Shown: positions 43,841-55,800 of the stretch, one piece after another | How positions within the stretch are numbered: the stretch's first letter is position 1 | How the letters are laid out: each line of letters starts with the position of its first letter | Source of the DNA: Strongylocentrotus purpuratus | Lineage: Eukaryota > Echinodermata > Echinoidea > Camarodonta > Strongylocentrotidae | Assembly (NCBI RefSeq): GCF_000002235.5 | Contig: NW_022145607.1 | Location: 37,914,529 to 37,978,528 of the forward strand | Direction of reading: 5' to 3' | DNA: 64,000 nucleotides | Program-made: the position numbers and the translations under genes | Notes under the pieces: model-generated | Databases searched by the model: none | Seen by the model: only the letters and a program-made list of their open reading frames with translations | Told to the model about the DNA's origin: nothing

Positions 43841-46800
43841 CTGTACAATTGAAAATGGAAAATAATCATCCAAATAGACAGATGCTAAATCTAAATTCTG
43901 GTAATGTGCAAGTATGAAAAGAGATGCAGAAATCAAACAATAAAGATAACATAATAATAACATAAATAATAATAAATAAGTACTTATAAAGCTCAATTAT
44001 ATCATAACTTACTCAAGGCGCTATTGAAAAACAAAACACACGAATCTTTCTCCAGAATTGTATTAACATAATATCATTATTTACTTTTTTAACATGTTTC
44101 TGAAAGTTTTGAAAGATGTTCAACTTGCAATCATCAAAATAAACGGCAAGGATGCTAAGTAACCGAAATCGGACATTATTCTTCCCATTTACTCTGATGA
44201 ATGCAAGACGACAAGATTTACTATGCCTTTATTACCTGATATACTTTAATTTTGCTATTACCAATCACATATTCGGATTGAGAAAATCTTTATCACGTCT
44301 GATGGATGGTTGTTTATACTAACAAAATGTTATCAAACTAGCACAAACTTTCTTTAAAATGCAAATGACAAGCAAACTCATACCTCATCATGTTCATTGA
44401 CAGTCTTGGGGTTCGACGATTAGCTCAAATTCCTTGGCTTTTTTTTTCTCGTACATTCATACTAATTTCATTTGTTGTAGTTTTCAGTGACGTTTGGTTA
44501 TTATCTGAAATATTTATTTTCTCTGTTACCATAGCAGCTGAAAATGAGCTGAATTTGATTCAACTCAATAAATGACTCCATATCAGGAAATGAAACACGG
44601 TGGTCTTTACAAGAAATTAGACAACAACACATTCTCCAACATTCCAGTGACTTTTAACATGTTCAACAAAGAGTGATAATTCGATCATACTTTATTATGA
44701 ATGTTTGTTGGATAGCATGAGCATAATGTAGAGAGTACTTACTAGTCGGAGTTGGCGTAATTCTGTCTCGAGATAACACCTGTTAGGAGCACTATCGCAG
44801 CAGGTATTCCTGTCAAACAAATACATTGATATCACATGGTTGATTAATACTCTCTCTCTAAAAAAAAAAGAGGCATGAAAAAAAGAAAAAGAAAGAAAAG
44901 AAGGACAAATTATGTTATATTAAGCGAAGAAATGCAAATATACCAACAATTTATAGACCTACTTTAATCAAAGCTTAGTAAGGTGTGACTAATCAACTTT
45001 TTGATTTCCTTTTCAATATGAACATGATAAGCGTGTACAAAGTACATATAAATTCAATAATTGAAAACAAAATGTAATAGAATTGTATGATAGACAAAAT
45101 AGATATAATGAAGAACTTAACATGACTACAGAACATTGTTGACCTGAATGTATACGTTGAAAAGGAGGAGCATGCTAAAGAAGCGATGCTTGTATGGTTC
45201 GAGGCCCTAAAACATAGTTGCATAACAATAGGCCACAAAAGTTTTGGTCAAAGAAGTTATAACAGCAATTTTACCCCATGCAATTATAGAGGCTTTCATC
45301 ATGAAGAGTGGGATATACGAGTCCATGACACGGACAACCATTAGGAACATGTTTATCCCTTCAACGCCCATCCATGACATCGATGAGAGCGTGGTGAAGT
45401 GGAGGACGGCGGCGATGACCCCACACAGACCTGGATCGACCTCAGGTTCTCCGGGATATCGGTCGAGTGATGTCATGATGATGAAGAAGACGTACAGGAA
45501 GAGGAGCGTGATGCAGAGACACATTAAGATCCGGATGTGCTGCAAGTGACGAAGTTTCCTGGGGCAAAGAGAAACACATACTTAGTATGAAGGGATTTTA
45601 AAATCTTCAGAGCGGAGTAGGTGAGTCGATTATGTTGACCTACTAAGCACATTGTAATTGCTAGCAAAGATGACAACAGAAGCATCACTTTTGGTAGACA
45701 CTGACTACTCCTATAAGCGTCTGTAATCTAAAAAGGCTAGTTTAGATATTTTATATAGCTTTTAATTATACCATCGTTCGAAAACTGAAATATTAATAGG
45801 GAATACCTAACAAAATATAAACAAGACTTAGCAAGGGATAAGAATCCAAAACAACTTACAAAGCGTAATACATCTTGCGTAGTCGATACATGACAAAATT
45901 GGTAAGAATTAAAGAGGGTGTTAAGAAAGTATTAAAGATAACTTCCATGATAAACCAAAATGAGGTTAAACGCTAGACTGACTAAACTAGGGAGACCATT
46001 ATGATTATGGTCTCCCGAAGGGTTGACAGCTTTTGCTGATAGAAGAAGGGTAGAAAAATTTTAGAGGCAATCCAACTTTTGAACAAGTTCATTAGTACAA
46101 AAGCAGACAAATTAGAGAAAAGGAATAGCGAAAGAAAAAGAAAAATCAGTCAGTGGATTGTGACGTAGCTAAGGACGTTTATTGTAAACAGAAATATCAT
46201 TATTTTTTGTATTCTCTCTTGGGGACACTACTCAATATATATCATGGATAGCATATTATAAGAGGTCCTTTAAAAGAAAAGACCCTCTTGATTTACACAT
46301 TTTGGAAAGAAAATGATATCTTAGTTATTTGGTGTGTAGAACAAATGGGAAAGTTGCGAGCAATCTTTTACAAATTCATTGTTGGTGGGTCCGATTTCGT
46401 TGAAATATTCAATTGCCTGCTTCTCTGATTGTTGTCCCTTCTTTTAGAATAAAAATGAATGTTGGATTTTCCTCAGAGTCTTACCTATCAGTGATGTAGA
46501 CAGCCAGGGTCACCAAGAGGCCTACAATAGAGAGAGAACATCCTATGTAGCTGAGAATCCTAAACACTTGTTCAACTCTCTCTGATCGTCTGGGGCTGCC
46601 ACTTACGTCCTGAGGAGAAACAGAAGGCAACAAAATGTGGAAATAGAATACACCAATTTGGAGATAGATTTATATAGTTGTTTCTAAATGATTTATCTGC
46701 AGACTCTGACAATTTTTTTTTTCAAGAGGTATCAACAGTACTGTTATGAATATGTAAATTATTGAATGGGAATATGCCAATTCCAAAGGATGACGTGTTG

Positions 46801-49800
46801 TTAGATGGTGAAGCTGATAAGAACCACGAATCAAAGGTAACGAATCGTCCGATTTCGTCTCGAATTTTTAATGTATTAATTTGATTCTTAGTTGCTGTAG
46901 GGGATTATGTAAACAGTACATAATATTAACACCCGACAATGTGCAAATCACGATGATATCATTTGTAAATGGCATACAGAATATTATTAAATGTAAAGTA
47001 TGCTATGCGACTCTCTTGAATAATGTACCTTTAAATATTATCATTAGTATCATTATCATCATCATTTTCTTTACTATCATAATCATGATCTTGTTATCAT
47101 TAGTATTACCATTATTATAATCATTATCATTATGATTAGTATTGTTGTTATTATCATTATTATTATGATCATCAATTTTATCATCATTATTATTTCATGT
47201 TCTCACCATAAGGACAGCAAAACTTGTTAGATGATTACACCGGCATTCGGTATGTGTCTCGGAAGTGATTGTCATATCACAGCCATCGCTTGACCAAGCA
47301 TTGGTGGAATATTCCCAATACACACACTGCGGATTCGTTGCATTTTGCTGGAAGTATATAAAATTGTTTTGAGAGAAAATGACGTGTAAATTTGCAGAAT
47401 ATTCTGTCATTCCATTAATGACTAGTGTTCTGGATTATATACTTCAACATTTAAGAAATATTACGTTTTGCAAAATGTATTATACATTGACAATTTTGCA
47501 TGGAATATGAATAAAAATCAATCAATTAAAATTGATTCATTTATTCATGCTTTATTCCAAATTTGTGAAATTTAGTATAATTACTGCCAAAGTCACGGAG
47601 GTGCACTTTTTGCCCTCTTGAAAATAACACTTTCACTCATGTATCATGAAATGTATTGTGCATGAACAAATAACCTTGATGAATACATATCCAATATTCA
47701 TCTCAGTGGGTTTTACAACTTTGTACATGACTTGAAATTCGCCCATTGAGCAGGTAGAATATACACACTAGCTCATGAAGTGATATATATCTTACCTGTT
47801 TGTGTGCCAGTGTTATGGTGACCGAAGCATTCAGAGGTGTGGTTTCACTCGTACCGAGGCTCGCTCCGATGATATTAGTATTGACCGTGATATTACGACG
47901 TCCGTCATTGCTTCCCACTTGATCGTCCGTTACAAACAATGCATCGTCTCGGTACACAGTGAATGCTATATTCCCCATGGTGCCTTCATCAATGGTCTCT
48001 GGTCCAATGATGATGGCTGCTTGGACAGCACCACCTAGGTTACTGTTGCTGAGATTGTTGGTGGATAGCTGGATGTCACTTTCATCAAAGGATTGGCTGT
48101 CATTGCCGATGATGGAGAAGCCGATCCCATCGCCGACACTATCAGACTCAGAGTTGATTACCTAAAGAAATGCATTGTAAGAGTAAAGGCTTCTTCAGAT
48201 ATGGTGAGTAAGCCGCCAGGCTGGGAGTCGAACCCTCAACCCTTGGTCTGAGAGTGGATGAGCCACTTTACCACGACACCTCCAAATGATAAGATAGCAG
48301 TCAATGCATACCTATATAGATGACGTTTTTGAGCGGTTGAAGAACCTTGGCTGGAAATGCTAAGGTCGTGGGTTAGATCCCCGACACTTGCAGCACTAAT
48401 GCACTTTGACAAGACATTAATACACATTTGCCACTCCATATCCAGGGGAGAAATGGGGGACCTGGTAGGATGAAGAAAGCCTTTGTGATAAAAATGGTCA
48501 TATTTCATCATGGTTATTGTATGATAGGAATACTCCCTAGGGAGTGGAAATGGTGCACAATGAGCGTTTATGAATCCAATTACTGGAGTAGCATGATTTC
48601 TGCAAAGCATTTAGAGACGATATTTCATATATATAGAGCGTCGAAGTGCTAACGTCATATTCGCTCGTCGTCCAGGGGGGGGGGGGGGCATTTCATGAAA
48701 CAATTAGTCGGTGGTTTTCACCGACTAATATCATGTTCACCGACAATTTAGTCAGCGCTGACTAAATTTGACCAATCACAGACCTGGAAAATAGTCGGTG
48801 ACAAAAGAATTGTCGGTGAACATGATATTTGTCGGTGAAAACCACTGACTAATTGTTTCATGAAATGCCCCCCTGGTTACTGGTTCGAAAAAAACAGAGC
48901 CTGCACATGAGGTTCGCTGCAAAATCATTCAAGTAACGGCCTAGAGCAGGGCAAATTCAGTGTTTGTGGCTGGTTGATCACCACACCATTGCTTACAACA
49001 AAATTGTTTGGAACCAGCAACCTTGACAACTGAGCCAGTATATGAAGTCACACTTCGATAGTGTATTTAAATCCAGATTTATGATTTATGATTCGTTTGT
49101 TTATCATCATACCTGTACTACTAGGTTTGGTGCCACTTGTTGGAAGGTCTGGTTTGAAGGCACATTGACGGCTAGAAGAATGTTCTCTAAGGCCATGGTG
49201 GCTCTGCTGACGGCACCATTCATCATCTCAGCATCCATGGTGAGGGCTTGGTCTAACGCGGCAAGGTTGCTTACGATGTCAACGACTGAGGCAACATTCT
49301 AGCATAAAACAAGAACAAACGATTACAGAGATGATAATGATGATGATGATGATGATGATTATAATAATAATAATAATAATGATGATAATGATGATGATGG
49401 TGGTCGTGGTGGTGGTGGTGGTAATGGGCCCTAATAATGATACTAATAATACATGATATAGTAATTATATTAATAGTAGTAATACTACTAATGATGATGA
49501 TGATATGAGGATAATAACAATAATAGCATAAATAACAGTCATAATGAAAATTATGATGACAATAAGAATGATTATAATAATATCAGTGACAATGATTATA
49601 ATTACAACGTAATCATTATAATAATAATAATAATAACAACAATAATAATAAAAATGATAACAATAATTATAATAACATTAATATTATTAATGATAATTAA
49701 AATAATAGCAACAACAATACAGATGTGCTGTAGTCTACTGGATAAGTCACCATATTATTGATCACAAGGTACAGGGTTCGAATCCCAAGCGGCACTATGA

Positions 49801-52800
49801 TGTCCTTTTTCAAGACGTTAATCTACATCAGCCACTCTCCACCCAGGTTTCGAATGGGTTCCCGATATGATGCGATCGTTTATGTCATTTGCTGAGCATT
49901 GTGAGGGTCCGTTAAATGGCGACTGGCTGGAATGGTCACCACGGAGTGAAGAATGTGCATGCATTGTGTGCAGGGAAGCCTTAATCCAATGACAGAGGTA
50001 ATAAAATATCTGTTAAGCGCTAAAGCGATACAATTAATGAAATTCAGGTATTTTGTTTAACTGGGTGATCTTTCATCAAATCAATTAATGCTTATCGTTC
50101 AATAATTAAAAAAAACGATCAAATCACCTCTTGCGTTGGTTGAGAAATTGACCCTGTCTGGTGAATGATGTCAAAGGCAGCACCGACCCCAGCAGAAGTA
50201 ATATTCATGTCTTGGGAGATCCCCATCAACTGTGACAGAACGTCCTGGATGTCGCTTTCACCAGTGTTCAGATTCTTTCAACAAAATCCACAGTTTGAAA
50301 TGACCGGTTATCGGCATTAATTCTCGTGTAATTAAGATAACTTTTTCAAACAAGTGTAATTTTAAATAACTTAGAAGAATCAGCTTTTATTTTAGTGAAA
50401 GAAATTTAAATATCAACTAGCGCTATAAAACATCATTAGATACACAAACTAACTAAAAACAGAAGATTCGCGTTTTCAACATTTTCGATAATTAAAGGTT
50501 TGCGATACTGATATCAAAAGTCAATGATTATAATTAGATCTCTTTCATAATGATCATATTAGAATCAATAAGAATAAATCAATGATAACAATAACAATAA
50601 TAAATATATTAGTAATAGTAATAACAATTTAGCAATTCGTCTCCTACTATTAATTACCAAATTATAATATTATCACAAAGTAAGAAAATTACAACTAGAA
50701 CTTTTTCCTCTAGAATGGATTAGTCCAATTTATCTTTTCCCCTTCATATCTAGTTTTAAGTTTTTTAGATGATTTTTTTTATAAAATATAATTTTCTAGT
50801 ATTTATTGGGTTGCGAACATTCCGCAGTAACATTCGTGTGCACCTTAGATGTACAGGGCCAGCTGATCATGTATTTACTACAAACAATACCAGGAACTCT
50901 ATAACAGACTAGAATAAGATCAAGTTTACCTCTCGTAAGTAGATTAATAGTTGATTAGCTGTTTTATTGCCACCGCAGTTATCTGAAGGTACCCATGCAC
51001 AAGGGGAGATATAATCACCGTAGCAGACGGCTCGTGCTATTGGCTCTCCATCTTTATGGAAAAACCAAAGTATATAATAAAAATATTATCGTTCTCATAT
51101 TAACACGGTATAGTATGTGGATGTATAGAGATGTCGGGGTATAGCGGTTTGTTCTTTTGACTCTCAATATCAGGGTTGAGGGTTCGAATCCCAGTCCGAC
51201 ACTAACGTCCCTTGGGAAGATATTAATCCACGTTTGCTACCCTCCATCCAGGTGTAAATAGGTGCCTGGTAGTTCACGGGGTACTAATGACTGCAGGGGC
51301 CCTAGGAAGAACAGCATGATGATGAAGAGGCTTCCCGAGTTAGAGTAATTGTTATTATTATAACCATGGCAATATCTATCTTCATCTTCTTCTTCATCTT
51401 TCTTTTTGTTTCATCTTCTTGTCATTGTTATATTAGTACTGCTTTCAATATTATCATTATTACTACTACTACTACCACTGTTATTATTATGATTGTCATA
51501 TTTTATGAAGGAACTTTTCCATTCGGTATACTACTCTTAACATTCATGGGTTTGCTTTCTCATATAAGCTTAACTATCTAAAGACTAAAGAAAACATATT
51601 TCTCATAACTGGAATATCAGAAGTATTTGTTACATTGTACCATTGACGGTGAACCATGGACATTCTCCACTCGATTCGCTCCACGAATGAAGGTCTCCTG
51701 ACGAAAACTGGACAGTACCATACGGAGATGACCAAGAGGTGTTTGGACATAAAACTAAAAGAGAGAAAATTTAGGTTTCATAATCTGCCATTGCAGTTCT
51801 CGAACATTTCAAGAAGTGATGCAATAGGATGTGGGCTTTTCAGGAAACACAAAGACTTAACTCCACCCAGCACCGTATTGAAGTCAATGGCTAGTGAAAC
51901 ATAGACTTAACTCCTCAATCCCTAAGTGCTCAGTGATACATAAACCACTTTTTCTCAAAATGGCCAAAATAGAGTTACGTCTTTGTATCGCTGACCCCTC
52001 GATATCAAAAAATATCGAATCGTAGTTAGATCATATATTATTCACTTGGCTTCAACCTATATCAGCACACTGTCTCGATTTAGTGACGTTTATGCATCAT
52101 TTGAAGTCTATCAAAATTTTGAGTCTACTTCCAATGCAGTACGGTGTAACTGATCATTATAGTTTATAAATTAGCAACACAGTATAGATATAAAATCACT
52201 ATTTTCCTTGTCCAAATTGGCAAATGTGTGTTAACTTTTGCAATTGTCTTTTACATAAGTTGATCTAATAACTTTTCTCGTCTCCAAACTATGAAGGCGT
52301 GGAAAACAAAATTCATTCTTGCCAATTTGAAGAGGAAAATAAGAAGAATACTTAACTCCTATAGTTAAAATATGACTTCAATTGAGCAAGATTCACCTGT
52401 ACTTAGTACCAGAAGGATGGAAGGGTCAAGGTAACCATCAGAAACTTCCTCTACATGAAATAAGCCGCTCCACAGCAGGTCCATTTCTTCTTGTGTAGTC
52501 ATGCTACTGTTCGCTATGTAAGCTCTCATATCAACCAACACACCGTCATCTGGTAGAAGTTGATTCACGTGAAGGTAAATAGTGCCATTGGTGTCACTCT
52601 CGGTTTTAAACGCCTGAAACACTGCCTCGAACTAGATATCAAACGATGCCAGCATTATCATAGATGTTTAATCCAGTTGATTATTGTTTACATAAGATTA
52701 GACATTTCCTAGCAACTGTCTTTTTTAGGGTTTGGCTGTATCTTACATAGACACTGAACAAAAAAGTAGCAAAATGTATTCTGCTAGTTTCATATATTCT

Positions 52801-55800
52801 GTCCATTGTTTATTAACTATACATGATATCATTATACAATGGTGTTTAATATCTCTGTGAGTGAACCAAATTTCCACCGCGAATTTATATTGGGCAACGG
52901 AATGGACGAAAGAATGAGTATGTGAATGAAAGAAGCAGGTAAACATTAATCGTTTTTTACTCGTTTTGTTTCAGTCTTGACTACTCGTAAACTTGAATAG
53001 GCTTCTAATTTTAAGAAGCTGGGCAACATTGCTTCCAAATCAAGGATGTATCCTCAGACACACTGGGAACACTGAAGTAATATGTATAGCGTTCTAAATC
53101 AGGGATATCACAAATGACTTAACAGTTTACATCCCCTTACCTGTTCTCGAATAGCACGCACAAGGGTCTTGTAATCTGAAGATTCTTGATCAGCGTGAAA
53201 GGTGGTGAAATTTCTTACAAGCTTGAACTTCAGATGAAAAATAGACATACCTGTATTTATAAAAATAAAATAAACAAATAATAGATACCATTTAAAATAT
53301 GTAATATTTCACAAAAGTTGTTCACACATAAATCAATAGAAACATATTTTGTGAAATGAATTTACATACTTATTAGCCTACCTTCAATAAACTCCCTAGT
53401 AGTGTTGCAATATGCAGATAGCGTATTGCTGTGATACGATGTTGCATAGTTTCAACGGATATGTGTTGTTTGGTAAACATACATGAGGTTACATTGACGT
53501 GTCATTGTCTAGTGGATAAGTCACGGGACTGTGGATTACATGGTTCGCGGTTCTTGTCATGCCACAGTACTAATGTTCTTTGGGAAGACATTGATCTACA
53601 TTTGCCACTCGTCACCCTGGTGTTTTGAATTGGTACCTGGTTGGAATTTATTCCTTGAACGCTTTAAAGCCTTGGTAACAAACTAACAATACTACTCTGT
53701 AGGCACCTTGAACACCCCTGGGATGGATACGTGCCAGTCATAAATGTAGCTTTTGATTATTATCATTATCATTACTATTATAAACACAAATAAAATAATG
53801 GATTCTAGTGCAAGTACTCCCTGGACCACAATTACACGTTCCCAATGATATTAACTGACAAATAGTCCCGAGTAATGATCATTTATTATTGGGGTAATAG
53901 CATTTGGGAAAAGTATCATAAGTGGGTATTAGGAGAGGGTATGAGGAGATAACGATGTATTTCTCTTGGGTCGTTGTCTAAAAGTAAAAGTTCATATGTA
54001 ATTATTTTTGTGTTAACCCCCCTCCCCCTGAAAAATATCTAATAAATTACCCGTGATTCTAAGCAGTGCTTGGTTGCTTTCAATATGAGGTCCGTTTCCT
54101 GGGATACCAACACAGCTATAGTACGCCTGATCAGGGGGGCTCATCTCATCGATGACATAGTTAGATATATCACGGGTGTCAGGCACCTTTTTCCCATCTC
54201 TCCACCAGTCAAAGTGCTGAACATCTTGGAATTCACAGTTCAATACTACCATCTCTGATATACCTACAGTTTTATTTCTGGGGTGAGTGGTAACGGTTGG
54301 CACACCTAGTAAGGATGACGAAAAACATTCACTACCATTAATTGTGACATTTGTCTTTATACAAATCTAAAATCTAATGATTTGTTTCTAACAAACATAC
54401 ATTATGAAGACTGTGTTGTAAAAACTACTTCAAATGTTTATTTATTTATTATACAGCCGTTACTACATTCACATGTTCTCAAATTAATGTTCTACATTTT
54501 AACGCATGAATGATCTGTAGAAGTGGGTGGGAAGTATGTTGTTTGCAATCAGCTAAGACATCAGCAATGCTTTTACATTTTTCAGCGTTTTTGAACTCTT
54601 GTGTTTTAGAAATAATGAGAAAGAATTCCCAGAGGCCATGAACTTGAGATAGATACAATATACGCTCAATAACAATTCTACTTCTTACAAAGGAACTATA
54701 AATAAAAATGTAGACTATATAATTGCATTATGATTTTATATTTGTTTCAAAAATTATTATGTAGAATATCAAATCAAACGTCAAAATAATTCATAAAAAA
54801 CCAATTCGGAGAATACAATACAAAAGGAATGTTCGTTGGTAATTATGAGTTACTTTCGTCAATGCTGATTATCTTTTTTTGTATTCACTGTATCAACGTA
54901 AAATTATGAAACTTTTCAAAACAAAAATCAATAAACCATTTGTGTAGGAATCTTGATCGCATAATCAAATCTTTAACAAATATTTTTTAGAATATGCATA
55001 ATAGAAAATGTATCAATTCCTTACCTCTCGTTATAGAGTTGTTTTAGCAGAGACAAATTTGGTCCATGGCTGAGGCATGACACATAATAGTCATAAGAAC
55101 AATCAATTTATTTAGGCCTCAGTGGCGGTTTTGACTTAAACTCCTGTTCTGATATTGTATACGCGAATGGAACCACGATTGCCCAAATGTATCCTGCATA
55201 TATTTCCATGGCAGATATGAGAGATGATTGAAATCTGATATGATTTGTGTTTGGCAAACAGGCATTACTTAGTTTAAAACAGAATCATGGAGCTCATACC
55301 ATCTTTTGTTTGGTAAATGGTGCATGTTGTTCCCGCGTAGAGCGTTGAGCATGTACACTGTTGTTCAGCTGGTATGCAAGTACCCCCATTGAGACAAGGA
55401 TTCGACGCACAGTAGCCTATTGAGAAAAACACATTGGTTCAGTGGTAGAGCAGTGATCTATAAACCAGAAGGGCGTGGGTTCAAAGCCAAGTAAATGTGT
55501 TAATGTCTTTTGAGAGAACAATAAGTCTCAATTCCCAAGTCCCTCGGATAGGACATAAGACCTTAGGTCCACAGATTGCTACAATAAGTCGCTTTGGAAC
55601 TTGCACTTGTACAAATGACCCCCAAATATAACCCAGATCGTTTACATATGTGCATTTTAGAATAATCACTGCCACATTGATGAAGATATTTCGTTGATAT
55701 GATTACTTTCATGCTATTCTATTTCTGATTCCAGTTTGCAACAGGCTACCTTCTTCATCATCCAAAAATATCCTTTCACTGTTTATCATTGAAAGGATCA

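Larger units (their letters stand above)
43841..47206 (-). other. intronic sequence between the 7TM exons
   Basis: Apart from the TM1-TM4 exons this holds AT-rich introns. Imperfect ATT/ATC repeats lie at about 47035-47190, just 3' of the GPS exon. No other gene was recognised. Confidence 0.6.

Noticed and set aside
45244..45549. 101-codon plus-strand ORF opposite the TM2-TM3 exon (and similar at 43532)
   Set aside because: Shadow of the real minus-strand receptor exons.
55438..55500. A true tRNA gene
   Set aside because: D-arm and a possible acceptor stem are present, but the T stem does not pair and SINE body sequence follows.
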